DNA from: Elusimicrobiota bacterium
Lineage (GTDB): Bacteria; Elusimicrobiota; Elusimicrobia; UBA1565
Reading direction: 5' to 3'
NCBI GenBank assembly: GCA_016218495.1
Contig: JACRDU010000103.1
Location: 1-37,911, forward strand
Length of the DNA stretch: 37,911 bases
Shown: piece after piece, positions 24,660 through 32,485 of the stretch
Numbering within the stretch: the stretch's first letter is position 1
How the letters are laid out: the number at the start of each line of letters is the position of its first letter
Program-made: the position numbers and the translations under genes
Notes under the pieces: generated by a model
What the model was told of the DNA's origin: nothing
Seen by the model: the letters and a program-made list of their open reading frames with translations, nothing else
Databases searched by the model: none

Positions 24660-24665
24660 ATTGTA
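24660..24665 (-). promoter_or_regulatory. putative -10 box (TACAAT) of the nuclease gene
   Basis: On the minus strand TACAAT ends 7 bases before the ATG at 24652. No -35 is seen. Again a leaderless arrangement. Confidence 0.45.
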
Positions 24666-24678
24666 ACAAATGCGTCCG

Positions 24679-25059
24679 TCAGAGGGTCCGGCGCAGGGCC
24701 GCCAGCCGCAGGACCAAGGCGTCCGTCTCCCCCTGCGGCGGCCACGGGGCCTTGAGGCGCTTGTCCGCCGCGGCCAGCGCGCGCCACAGCGCCGATTCCG
24801 AGCGCAGCGCGTCGGGAGGGGGGATATCGAGGTATTCGTACACCAGCGAGACGAACTCGGAGGCGCTGTAGGTGCCGTCCGGGGCGCGCTCGCCCTCTTC
24901 GTCGCCCGGGACGCGTTCGCCGTCCACGCTGACCCAGGCCCGCGCCAGGGCGCCGCCCACCGTCTCTTTGTACGGGGGGATGACGAGGTCGACCCGCTTC
25001 CGGAGCTCCGGGACGAGGTTCATCAGCGCCAGGTGGCGGATGGCCGGCCACTTCATCAT
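24679..25059 (-). CDS. hypothetical protein
   Basis: 126 residues beginning MMKWPAIRHLALMNLVPELRKR. It has no signal peptide or membrane helix. The middle, TYSASEFVSLVYEYLDIPPP, is probably helical. It begins 8 bases after the GH30 stop, so it is co-transcribed with it. No family is recognised. Confidence 0.6.
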   Translation of the reverse strand: MMKWPAIRHLALMNLVPELRKRVDLVIPPYKETVGGALARAWVSVDGERVPGDEEGERAPDGTYSASEFVSLVYEYLDIPPPDALRSESALWRALAAADKRLKAPWPPQGETDALVLRLAALRRTL

Positions 25060-25066
25060 GCCGGGC

Positions 25067-26473
25067 TCACCAGACGAAGGTGCCTACGGCGCCGGGCTTG
25101 AGCTGGACGGCGAAGGCGCGCCTCCCCTGCTTGAAGGTGAAGTCGCGCCGGTCGCCTCCGCTGTTGCGCACCACCAGGACGAAGCGCCCGTCGGGCCGCC
25201 GATAGGCGACGTTGGGGAGTCCCTCGAGCGCCGCGGTGAATACGCGCACGGAGCCCGGACGCACGAACTTCGAGGCGTGCGCGATGATGTAATAGGCCGG
25301 GTTGCGCGTCACGGCGTCGCCGTCGATGGTCAGGGCCCCCAGGCAGCGGTCGCAGCCGCCCTGGTCGGTGTGGGGGTTCAGGTCCGGGTCAGCGGCGAGG
25401 TTCCATTCCAGCACGGTCCGGCACCAGTTGCGCGGCGCGCCGACCACGAGGTTGTCCGTGTGCCAGGACAGCTCTCCGGCGAAGTCGGCGGGCGCGCCCA
25501 CCCACTGTTCGGTGAAGTAGAGGTCCTTGTCGGGATGGGCGTCATGGACCTTGCTCAGGTCCGAGATGGGGCCGTCGTAAAGGTGGAAGGCCGAGCCCGC
25601 CGCGTAGCGGGCCGCCGCCGGGTCGGCAAGGATGTCCAGCGGATAGTCGATACGGTCGGCGTTGTGGTCGTAGAGGAGGAGCTTGACGGGCAGCTTCGCC
25701 GCCGCGAAGGCCGGCCCGAGATGGTCCCTCAGGAAATCCCTCTGCTCCGCCGCTTCCATGACCATGCTGGGGTTGTTCTTGGGGTTGAGCGGCTCGTTCT
25801 GGATGGTCAGCGCATCGATGGACACGCCCTCCTTGGCCATCTCCCGGACGTAGCGCACCAGGTACGAGGCGTAGGCGCCGTGGTATTCCGGGCGGAGCTT
25901 GCCGGCGATGGGGCTGCCGTTGTCCTTCATCCAGGCCGGCGCCGACCAGGGTGAGCCGAGGAGCTTGAGCCTCGGCGCGACGGCCAGGATCTCCTTGAGG
26001 ACCGGGATGAGGTGCTCCCGGTCGGGAGCCAGGGAGAACTTCTCCAGCCTCGGGTCCGTCCCTCCGGGGGGGAGGTCGTCGTAGCTGAACACGGAGGCAT
26101 CCAGGTCCGAGGCCCCGACGCTGAGGCGCAAATAGCTTACGCCGATGCCGGCCTCGGGGTCGAAGAGCTCCTTGATGAGCTCGGCACGTTTGGCGGGGGA
26201 CATGCGGTGCATAAGCATTGCGCTGCCGCCGGTGAGGGTGTAGCCGAAGCCCGCCATCGACTGATAGCGGCGCTCCGGGTGGACGACGAGCTCGGGCTGC
26301 TGGCCCGCGCCGCGCGGGATGTCCGGCTGGCGGGCGAAGAGGGCGGCCTTGTCGGGAGTGGTCAGCCAGAACTGGGCGGACCCGTTCTGACGGGGGAGGT
26401 GGCCGCACCCCGCCGCGAGGACGGCGAGGAGGATCCCGCCGCAGTGCGCCTTCAACCAGGAGACTACGCTCAT
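25067..26473 (-). CDS. glycoside hydrolase family 30 lipoprotein
   Basis: 468 residues from the ATG at 26473, chosen because it gives a lipoprotein signal with lipobox LAAGC (Cys23). The catalytic pair is Glu227 in TIQNEP (acid/base) and Glu322 in YFTEQW (nucleophile). SMAGFGYTLTGGSAM, YLRLSVGASDLD, GSPWSAPAWMK and VRPGSVRVF are GH30/glucosylceramidase marks. The enzyme should sit on the outer face of a membrane and cleave beta-glucosidic or related bonds in glycans or glycolipids. Its ATG overlaps the phosphatase stop by four bases. Confidence 0.9.
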   Translation of the reverse strand: MSVVSWLKAHCGGILLAVLAAGCGHLPRQNGSAQFWLTTPDKAALFARQPDIPRGAGQQPELVVHPERRYQSMAGFGYTLTGGSAMLMHRMSPAKRAELIKELFDPEAGIGVSYLRLSVGASDLDASVFSYDDLPPGGTDPRLEKFSLAPDREHLIPVLKEILAVAPRLKLLGSPWSAPAWMKDNGSPIAGKLRPEYHGAYASYLVRYVREMAKEGVSIDALTIQNEPLNPKNNPSMVMEAAEQRDFLRDHLGPAFAAAKLPVKLLLYDHNADRIDYPLDILADPAAARYAAGSAFHLYDGPISDLSKVHDAHPDKDLYFTEQWVGAPADFAGELSWHTDNLVVGAPRNWCRTVLEWNLAADPDLNPHTDQGGCDRCLGALTIDGDAVTRNPAYYIIAHASKFVRPGSVRVFTAALEGLPNVAYRRPDGRFVLVVRNSGGDRRDFTFKQGRRAFAVQLKPGAVGTFVW

Positions 26474-27045
26474 TTTCGCACCTCTGAGCCGGGCAGCGCC
26501 TTGCCGTCGAATTTCTTCCAGACCTCGCGCAGCCCGCGCAAGGAGCGGTGGAAGCCTATCGCCCGCATCTCCGCATAGGCTTTTTCCTTGGGGAGGCGTT
26601 CGTGAAGGACGCGGTAGAGCCCGACGATCAAGCCGGTCCGGTCCTGACCGTGCAGGCAATGGACATAGACCGGCCTAAGCGCCTCATCGCGCAGGGCTTC
26701 CACCGCAAGCCGGATGCGCGCGGGGTCCGGGGCCCAGAAGACGTCGCCGACCTCGGAGGGCGGCCCGGAGGCGTCTATGACCTTCATCCCGAGCTTGGCC
26801 GCCTCGTCGTCGGACCCTTCGGACTTGAAATTGAGCTTCACGACGGTCCGGACGCCCCTGGACTTCAAGAAGGCCCAGCCCGCGCTGGTGGGCTGTCCGC
26901 CCCGGAAGACGCCGGGCGCGACCTCATGGAAGGTGGGGATGTCCTCGGGCGAGACGGCCGCCGCCGGCTTGCGCGCCTGGACGAGGGACGCCGGGAGGAT
27001 GACGGCGAGGAGGCCGGCACAGGCGGTGCGCCTAGGGATCGCCAT
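26470..27045 (-). CDS. exported dual-specificity/tyrosine phosphatase-like protein
   Basis: 191 residues from the ATG at 27045; in-frame ATGs up to 27081 are possible. A signal peptide MAIPRRTACAGLLAVILPAS leads, then VFRGGQPTSAGWAFLKSRGV and the active-site loop VHCLHGQDRTG (Cys130, Arg136), the HCx5R(T) motif of protein tyrosine phosphatases. The GQP..G-F..L...G..tVi.L layout is that of small DSP/Siw14-type phosphatases. Being exported, its substrate might be a phospho-lipid or inositol phosphate rather than a protein. It is coupled to the GH30 gene. Confidence 0.85.
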   Translation of the reverse strand: MAIPRRTACAGLLAVILPASLVQARKPAAAVSPEDIPTFHEVAPGVFRGGQPTSAGWAFLKSRGVRTVVKLNFKSEGSDDEAAKLGMKVIDASGPPSEVGDVFWAPDPARIRLAVEALRDEALRPVYVHCLHGQDRTGLIVGLYRVLHERLPKEKAYAEMRAIGFHRSLRGLREVWKKFDGKALPGSEVRK

Positions 27046-27077
27046 GACTCCAGATGCAACCCATCCCTGCGTCCCCA

Positions 27078-27437
27078 TCAAGCCCCCTTTCTCTTCGCGC
27101 GGTAGCGGCCGCGCTTATCCATGGCGACGGATGCGAACGAAAGCCGGATGTCGTAGACACCGAGGATGGTCTCCAGCGTGGCCACCTCCGGATTGCCCTT
27201 CGCCGAGAGCGTCTTATAGAGCGTCGTCCGGCTCAGCTTCGTGCGTTTGGCCAGCTTCCCAATGCCGCCTTGGGCTTCGACCACGTTTCGCAGGGCCTGG
27301 AGCATGTAGGAGGAATCGCCCTCCCGCGCGGCGCCGTCGAGGTAGAGCGAGGCGAGTTCGGGATCCCGGAGCTGCTCGATTAGGAAATCGTGGTAGGGCG
27401 TCAGTTTCAAGTCATCCGGGCTGACAGCGCCGTCCAT
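27078..27437 (-). CDS. HigA-type antitoxin (XRE-like)
   Basis: 119 residues from the ATG at 27437. A helix-turn-helix with GGIGKLAKRTKLSRTTLYKTL and the tail NPEVATLETIL are typical of the 'addiction module antidote' partner of HigB/Gp49-like toxins. The acidic N-terminus (SPDDLKLTPYHDFLIEQLRDP) fits the same group. It should neutralise the toxin and repress the shared promoter. It overlaps the toxin by 31 bases. Its end is within 35 bases of the phosphatase start. Confidence 0.85.
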   Translation of the reverse strand: MDGAVSPDDLKLTPYHDFLIEQLRDPELASLYLDGAAREGDSSYMLQALRNVVEAQGGIGKLAKRTKLSRTTLYKTLSAKGNPEVATLETILGVYDIRLSFASVAMDKRGRYRAKRKGA

Positions 27438-27700
27438 AACGACCTTGCGCGGAAGATGTCCGCGGCCTGCGAGCCTTTCGTTCCGCCCCCCAGGAGAAGG
27501 ACGATTCTGCCCGCGTGCCTTCCGAAGTAAACGCGGATTCCCGGACCGAGATGGATGCGCAGTTCCCATACCCCTCCACCGACGGAACGATGGTCTCCGA
27601 AGTCACCCCGCTGAATCCGGTCCAGGCGGGCCAGAACCGCACGTCTGACGGGGCCGTCGTCGGCGCAAGCGAACCAGCGTTTGAAACGCTCCGAGACCAT
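27407..27700 (-). CDS. HigB/Gp49-like toxin of the RelE superfamily
   Basis: 97 residues. The core RRAVLARLDRIQRGDFGDH, then VWELRIHLGPGIRVYFGR and IVLLLGGGTKGSQAADI, matches the Gp49-like/HigB toxin family, which cleaves mRNA at the ribosome. Toxin first, antitoxin second is the HigBA order. Unlike the elements at 5923-7248, this pair looks intact. The promoter upstream is strong. Confidence 0.87.
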   Translation of the reverse strand: MVSERFKRWFACADDGPVRRAVLARLDRIQRGDFGDHRSVGGGVWELRIHLGPGIRVYFGRHAGRIVLLLGGGTKGSQAADIFRARSLWTALSARMT

Positions 27701-27737
27701 GATTGTCCACGGTCCCTCATGAATCGACGCCCTTCTG

Positions 27738-27766
27738 ATTGTATCTTATAGAAGACATTTCTTCAA
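27738..27766 (-). promoter_or_regulatory. promoter of the HigBA-like pair
   Basis: On the minus strand TTGAAG (27766-27761), 17 bases, TACAAT (27743-27738). The -35 overlaps the stop codon of the upstream HEAT-like gene. The leader to the ATG is about 30 bases. Confidence 0.7.
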
Positions 27767-28386
27767 GGCCCGATTCCATCGCTCCGTAGCCCCAGCCTCG
27801 CTATCAGGGCGTCCACGGCCTCCGGCTCGTAATGCCGGACGGAATCCTCGGGCGGGACCCCCAGCTCCAGCCCAAGCTGCCGGCTCAGAGCGCTCAGCGC
27901 CTCGAAGCGCAGGCGGCCTTCGCCGTCTCCGAAAACCACGCCGCGCAGGGCCTCTTCCGCCTTCGCACACCGCGCCCCGCCCAGCGCGCGCGCGGCGGCG
28001 CGGCGGCGCGTGACGAAGAGGCCGGACAGCTCGGCCAGCGCGTAGTCGAGCATGGCCTCGTCCTTGTCCGTCCGCCACAAGGCGACGGCGAACTCCAGGT
28101 CCATCCAGTCCCCGCGCCTGCGCCCCGCGGAGGCGAAGGCCCGGCGCAGCAGGGCGGCGGCCCGGGGGGAGCCAATGAGTTCGAGGGCACGCAGCTGGCG
28201 GCAGTCGGGCGCGCCGGAGGCCTCGACGGCCTCCAGGACCTTCGCCTCAAGGGCGGCCTTGTCCGGGGGGGTAAGGCGCGCGATGACGTTCTCTTCGGAG
28301 GGGAGCAGGCCGGCGCCTTCGCCGTACTCCAGCGCACGGAAGACGGCCTCCAGCGCCGCTTCCAAGGGAGCGCTAGGCACGCTCAT
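27763..28386 (-). CDS. HEAT-repeat-like helical protein
   Basis: 207 residues from the ATG at 28386. It is made of repeating alpha-helical pairs with SPRAAALLRRAFASAG, TRRRAAARALGGARCAKAEE and RFEALSALSRQLG, which look like HEAT/PBS-type repeats. No signal or membrane helix. It probably serves as a protein-binding scaffold. It overlaps the preceding membrane-protein gene by 14 bases, so it ends the sigma-factor operon run. Confidence 0.6.
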   Translation of the reverse strand: MSVPSAPLEAALEAVFRALEYGEGAGLLPSEENVIARLTPPDKAALEAKVLEAVEASGAPDCRQLRALELIGSPRAAALLRRAFASAGRRRGDWMDLEFAVALWRTDKDEAMLDYALAELSGLFVTRRRAAARALGGARCAKAEEALRGVVFGDGEGRLRFEALSALSRQLGLELGVPPEDSVRHYEPEAVDALIARLGLRSDGIGP

Positions 28387-28801
28387 TGGGAGGGACCGCG
28401 CGGGAGACGGCGCGCTTGCGCAGGAACCAGCCCAGCGCCGCGGAAAGCCACAGGGAGGGGAAGGCGGCGGCGAGCCAGACCATCGCCATGACGTCGTCGA
28501 AGTTCCGGTTGACGCCCAACGCCAGCGCGGCGTAGAAGCAAACGGCGCAGCCGGGCAGGAGCAGAAAGGCGCCGCCGCCCACGAAGCGGCCGACCAGGGC
28601 CCCGGCGGGGAAGGCGACGACGAAGGAGACGGCCAGGGGCAGGGCCAAGGCGGAGCGGTCCACCCAGTTCCGGGAGCCGTAGGCGACCTGCTCCAAGAAG
28701 CGGATGGTCCAGGTGCTGGTCCAGTACAGGACGGGAGGCAGGAGCAGGGCCAGGGCCAGGGCCAGAGCAAGCAGGAAGCGTCCGAGCCGGCTCGACGGCA
28801 T
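28373..28801 (-). CDS. four-helix membrane protein, unknown
   Basis: 142 residues. Four hydrophobic segments near 8-27, 48-68, 72-92 and 105-125. No charged motif that suggests transport or catalysis. Its ATG follows the lipoprotein stop with no gap and it overlaps the HEAT-like gene, so the three are one transcription unit. Confidence 0.6.
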   Translation of the reverse strand: MPSSRLGRFLLALALALALLLPPVLYWTSTWTIRFLEQVAYGSRNWVDRSALALPLAVSFVVAFPAGALVGRFVGGGAFLLLPGCAVCFYAALALGVNRNFDDVMAMVWLAAAFPSLWLSAALGWFLRKRAVSRAVPPNERA

Positions 28802-29596
28802 TCAGCCCCCGGCCGGCGCGAACTTGGCCAGCTCGGTGTTGGGGTTCTCGGCGCCCGGCACGCCGACGGTGGTCTTCACCCGGCCCACGGCCGGGCAATA
28901 GTAGTCGTACACCCAGGAATCGAAGCCCTTCACCTGGGTGCGGATCTTGAGGCAATCGGAATAGGACCCGGCCTTGGTGGCGACCCGCGCCGCGTCGTCC
29001 TCGATGGTGTAGGTCACGGGCCCCTGAGGCTGGTCGGCGGCCCAGGAGCGCCCCTTCGCGTACGGCCAGCGCAGGATGGGGGAGCGCACGCCCTCCTGGG
29101 TCTCCCAGACGCTCCAGTCCTCCTTGTCGTAATGGCGCCGGTAATCGCGGAATGCCGTCTCGCCGGCGTAGAACTTCCCGGTGACCAGGCCCTGCGCCGA
29201 AGCGGTGGCGGTCAGGACCTGCAGCTCGAGGCGCATGTTGGCGCCGCCGCTGAGCGTGTCGACGAAGGTCCAGCGCGCGCCCTGGGCCAGCGGGAAGTAG
29301 TCGGGGCAGGCCATCAGCCCGAGCACGGCCGGCCCGGTGAACGGGCCGTTGAAGCGCGCGGCGGCTTCGAAGTGGTGTCTGGCCTCGGGGCAGCGGCCGA
29401 GGACCTCGGCGTAGAGCCTGCCGGCGTGGTAGGAAGCCTCTTGGCTCCGCGGGTCCTTCGGATGCTCCTCGAGGAACCGCTCCCAGGACTTCACGGCCTT
29501 CAGCGGGGCCTCGGCCTCCTGATGGATAGCGCGTTCGAAGGCCGCGTCGGCGCCGCAGCCGCTCAGCAGGACCAGGCAGAGGAGGAGGGGTCTCAT
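28802..29596 (-). CDS. lipoprotein with TPR-like N-terminal repeats
   Basis: 264 residues from the ATG at 29596. The signal MRPLLLCLVLLSGCGAD has a lipobox LSGC (Cys14). Residues ~20-90 contain TPR-like helices (AEAPLKAVKSWERFLEEHPKD; EARHHFEAAARF). The C-terminal part starts YFPLAQGARWTFVDTLSGG and looks like a beta-sheet domain common to uncharacterised lipoproteins. It lies 27 bases after radC in the envelope-stress gene group. Confidence 0.7.
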   Translation of the reverse strand: MRPLLLCLVLLSGCGADAAFERAIHQEAEAPLKAVKSWERFLEEHPKDPRSQEASYHAGRLYAEVLGRCPEARHHFEAAARFNGPFTGPAVLGLMACPDYFPLAQGARWTFVDTLSGGANMRLELQVLTATASAQGLVTGKFYAGETAFRDYRRHYDKEDWSVWETQEGVRSPILRWPYAKGRSWAADQPQGPVTYTIEDDAARVATKAGSYSDCLKIRTQVKGFDSWVYDYYCPAVGRVKTTVGVPGAENPNTELAKFAPAGG

Positions 29597-29623
29597 GCGC
29601 TCACCCCGAGGGTACCACAATCC

Positions 29624-30298
29624 TCACGCCTCCATCAGCCCCCGCTCCCGGAAGCTGAAGTAGCCGCGCGCCGCGACGATGAGGTGGTCGAGCACGGGCA
29701 ATCCCAGGATGCGGCCCGCCTCGCAGAGGCGCCGGGTGGTCTCCCGGTCCTCGCGCGAGGGCTCGGGGTCCCCCGAAGGATGGTTGTGGGCGACGATGAG
29801 GGCGGCCGCGGGGCGCTCGAGGGCGGGGGCGAAGACCTCGCGGGGATGGACCAGGCTGGCCGTCAGGGTGCCGACGGAGACCGTCTCGCGGTGCAGCGGG
29901 CGATGGGTGGCGTCGAGGTAGAGGGCGACGAAGTGCTCCTTCTTGAGCGGGGCCAGCTCGCCGAGCTCGCGCAGGGCGCGGCGCGGGGAATCGATGGGCT
30001 CGGGGGAGGAGGGGGAGGCCCCCGCCCAGCGCCGGGCCAGCTCCAGGGCGGCGGCCAGGCGCGCGGCGCGCGACGCGCCCAGCCCGCGCTCGGCGGCCAG
30101 CTCGGCCGGGGCGAGGCGGCCGAGGGCCCCTTCGGGATGGCGGCAGAGCAAGGCCTCGGAGAGCGCCAGGGCGTCCTGTCCCGGGACGCCGGTGCCCAGC
30201 ACGCAGGACAGGAGCTCCGCTTCGCTGAGCGCCGCCGGACCGCGCGCGAGGAGCCGCTCCCGCGGGCGGGAGGAGGGCGCCTGAGGCAGGGAGCTCAC
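29624..30298 (-). CDS. radC: RadC family JAB/MPN-domain protein
   Basis: 224 residues from a GTG at 30298, set by a four-base overlap with the RseB-like gene. The JAMM metal site is complete: HNHPSGDPEPSRED with His171, His173, Ser181 and Asp184; the conserved Glu lies in KKEHFVALYLD. An N-terminal helix-hairpin-helix-like region (ALSEAELLSCVLGTG) is typical. The family is named for radiation sensitivity but its role is unresolved. Its place inside an ECF sigma operon is unusual. Confidence 0.92.
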   Translation of the reverse strand: MSSLPQAPSSRPRERLLARGPAALSEAELLSCVLGTGVPGQDALALSEALLCRHPEGALGRLAPAELAAERGLGASRAARLAAALELARRWAGASPSSPEPIDSPRRALRELGELAPLKKEHFVALYLDATHRPLHRETVSVGTLTASLVHPREVFAPALERPAAALIVAHNHPSGDPEPSREDRETTRRLCEAGRILGLPVLDHLIVAARGYFSFRERGLMEA

Positions 30299-31317
30299 GG
30301 AGCCTTCGGCGCGGGGACGGACTCCGCCACTTTGCGCAGCTCGTCGGCGGAGAGCCGTCCCATCAGCACGAAGCGGTCCCCGGCCGACCACTCCAGCGAT
30401 TTGCCGTCGGCCAGCAGGCTGAGCCCGGCCTGCGCGGCGCCCACCTTCGTGCGCCGGGGCCGGCTGCCGGCCGGGGGACGGATCCGGGTCCGGGCCGGGG
30501 ACTGGAACATCGAGAGGGCGTCGACCCCGTCCGACCAGCGGTAATGCAGGAGGGTGGCTCCCTTGTAAGGGAGCACGCTGACGCTCTCGAAGACATAGCC
30601 CGGGGGCACCCAATCCGGCGGGCGCGGGAGCATCCCGGTGGCGCCGGCGGCCTCCTCGAGCTCCAAGGCGTCCGGCGCGGGGCGCGCCTTGAGCACCCGT
30701 GTCCCGGCCGGGGGCTTGAAGCGGAAATCCGAGGCTGCGGGCTTGACGGAGAGGTCGATGGTCTCGAAGCTCATCTTGAAGGCCTCGGAGCCGTCGGGCG
30801 CGAAGACGGCCCGGCGCAGGACCACGCCCTCCTCGGCGTCCACGCAGAGCGTTTGGGCCGGGGCCCCGCCGCGGCGCGGCGAGACCTCCAGGACCCGGCA
30901 CGGCCGCCCGGCCACGGTGTCCTCGCCGGCGCGACGCACCTCATAGTTGTCGAGCAGCAGGGCCAGCTCCTCCTCGGGGTCGGAGAAAGGGCGGGCCGAG
31001 GCCCGCGAGCCCCCCTGCCAGGCCGTCTTCAGACGCCTGTCCCAGACCCACTCGGTCTCGGCGTCGGAGACGACCAGGCGCTCCACCGTGCCGAAGCGGT
31101 CGAGGGTCTCGCGGCGGGAGCGGCCGGGGGGGGCGTAGCGCACGTTGAGCCAGCGCGTCTCCGGGACGTTGGAGCGGGCCTCCGTGACCGACACCGTGCC
31201 GCTGTAGGAGACGGCGGGCGGGTCCAGCGCTTCCCGCAACAAGCGCGCAGCGTCGTCCTCCACGGCCCAGGACGGCAGGGCGAGCAGGCACAGGAGCAGG
31301 GCCGCCTCAGAAGACAT
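30295..31317 (-). CDS. MucB/RseB-like exported sigma regulator
   Basis: 340 residues. A signal peptide (about 1-18, MSSEAALLLCLLALPSWAVE) precedes a LolA/RseB-type beta domain: YSGTVSVTEA, TEWVWDRR, and DNYEVRRAGEDTVAGRPCRV, with a second smaller domain (WVPPGYVFESVSVLPYKG, HYRWSDGVDALSMFQS). RseB binds the periplasmic part of the anti-sigma factor and blocks its proteolysis until lipoproteins or misfolded porins displace it. The gene directly follows an ECF sigma/anti-sigma pair, which supports that role. Confidence 0.85.
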   Translation of the reverse strand: MSSEAALLLCLLALPSWAVEDDAARLLREALDPPAVSYSGTVSVTEARSNVPETRWLNVRYAPPGRSRRETLDRFGTVERLVVSDAETEWVWDRRLKTAWQGGSRASARPFSDPEEELALLLDNYEVRRAGEDTVAGRPCRVLEVSPRRGGAPAQTLCVDAEEGVVLRRAVFAPDGSEAFKMSFETIDLSVKPAASDFRFKPPAGTRVLKARPAPDALELEEAAGATGMLPRPPDWVPPGYVFESVSVLPYKGATLLHYRWSDGVDALSMFQSPARTRIRPPAGSRPRRTKVGAAQAGLSLLADGKSLEWSAGDRFVLMGRLSADELRKVAESVPAPKAP

Positions 31318-31792
31318 CGCCTTCCCCTCCGGCCGAAGCCAGGGTCAGGTCGGGGGCCGGGGGCTCCGTCTCGGCAGGAGCCAGGGGCATCGTGCGCAGG
31401 AAGCGCTCGTGGGCCGACACCAGCACCTCGGCCGGCACCTCGAGCTCGGCGTCGGGGGCCGGGCCGCGGTGGGTGAAGACGAGCAGGGCCGCGGCGGCCA
31501 GGCCCGCGGCGGCGACGGCGCCGGCCGGCTGCAGGAAACCCGAGCGAACCTCGCCGAGCAGGCGCGCCCACCAGGGCGCGGGGCGCGCCCCAGCCAGAAG
31601 GGAATCGACGAAGCCCGGCGGAGCGTCAGGCGCGGGGAGGGCGGCCAGCGCGCGCCGGGCGGCTTCGATGGAGCGCAGGCGCCGCGCGCAGGCCGCGCAG
31701 CCGGACAGGTGCGCCCGGACGAAGGCCGCCTCTTCGGCGGGGGCCTCGCGGTCCGCGAAGGCCGACAGCGATTCGGAGTTCGGACAGGTCAT
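31307..31792 (-). CDS. zinc-finger anti-sigma factor
   Basis: 161 residues. The ZAS zinc motif HLSGCAAC (His28, Cys32, Cys35) lies near the N-terminus, followed by a membrane helix at about 90-107 (AGAVAAAGLAAAALLVF) and a periplasmic tail. The protein should hold the ECF sigma factor at the membrane and release it on signal. It overlaps the sigma gene by four bases and the RseB-like gene by 11. Confidence 0.85.
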   Translation of the reverse strand: MTCPNSESLSAFADREAPAEEAAFVRAHLSGCAACARRLRSIEAARRALAALPAPDAPPGFVDSLLAGARPAPWWARLLGEVRSGFLQPAGAVAAAGLAAAALLVFTHRGPAPDAELEVPAEVLVSAHERFLRTMPLAPAETEPPAPDLTLASAGGEGDVF

Positions 31793-32349
31793 GGCTTCAC
31801 CTCCGGCATGCGAGACAAGACGGTGCGGAAGGCCATCCGGGCACGGTTGATGCGGGAGCGGATGGTCCCGAGCGGGACGTCGAGGACCTTGGCCGCCTCT
31901 TCGTAGCCGCGACCCTCCATGTCGCAGAGCACGAGGACGGAGCGGTGCTCCGGGCTGAGCTTGTCGAGGGCGCGCCGCACCGCGGCGCCGGCGTCCCGGC
32001 GTTCCAGGGTCTCGAGCAGGGCCTCTTCCTGGTCGGGCAGGAGGTCGGCATAGCTCTCTTCCCCGAAAGGGCCGGAAACCGGGACATCCAGGGAAACGGT
32101 GCGCCGCCGCTCGTGCCGGCGCGTCTCGTCGAAGACCACGTTGCGCAGGATGCGGAAGAACCAGGCGTCGAAGGGCTTGGACGGGTCGTGCTCGTCGAGG
32201 TGGGCCAGCAGGCGGTGGAAGGCCTCTTGGGCCATCTCCTTGGCCTCTTCGGGGTTGCCGCAGAGGCGATAGGCGAATTGGTAGGCCTTGTTGCCATAGC
32301 TCCGTACGAACTCCTCGAAGTTCCGGCCTTGAACCGCCTCGAAAGCCAC
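31789..32349 (-). CDS. ECF-type RNA polymerase sigma factor
   Basis: 186 residues from a GTG at 32349. This start is preferred because AGGGAGG lies 6 bases upstream; the ATG at 32406 would add 19 residues. Region 2 reads FRSYGNKAYQFAYRLCGNP-like at its start and AQEAFHRLLAHLDEHDPSKP; region 4 reads LSPEHRSVLVLCDMEGRGYE and LGTIRSRINRARMAFR, all typical of SigE-type ECF factors. It should direct polymerase to envelope-stress genes, with the next two genes as regulators. Confidence 0.93.
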   Translation of the reverse strand: MAFEAVQGRNFEEFVRSYGNKAYQFAYRLCGNPEEAKEMAQEAFHRLLAHLDEHDPSKPFDAWFFRILRNVVFDETRRHERRRTVSLDVPVSGPFGEESYADLLPDQEEALLETLERRDAGAAVRRALDKLSPEHRSVLVLCDMEGRGYEEAAKVLDVPLGTIRSRINRARMAFRTVLSRMPEVKP

Positions 32350-32421
32350 CCGCCGCCTCCCTTTGGACGCCGCCCCGATTCTCCCATCTTGGGGCCCCTC
32401 CGGCAACGGGCCCTATGCTAG

Positions 32422-32446
32422 TACGCGCGAAGGCCGAAAAAGTTCC
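32422..32446 (-). promoter_or_regulatory. ECF-type promoter, probably autoregulatory
   Basis: On the minus strand GGAAC (32446-32442), 16 bases, CGTA (32425-32422), a close fit to GGAAC-N16-CGT(A/C) promoters used by ECF sigma factors. It lies about 70 bases before the preferred sigma start. Self-activation is inferred. Confidence 0.65.
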
Positions 32447-32472
32447 ATCAATCTTGAACGGCGCTCTAATGT

Positions 32473-32478
32473 TAGAAT
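32473..32478 (+). promoter_or_regulatory. putative -10 box (TAGAAT) of the Lgt-like gene
   Basis: TAGAAT ends 7 bases before the ATG at 32486. TTGAAC lies at 32454-32459, but at 13 bases spacing it is too close for a standard -35. The divergent ECF promoter is about 30 bases away. Confidence 0.45.
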
Positions 32479-32485
32479 CAGCGAA

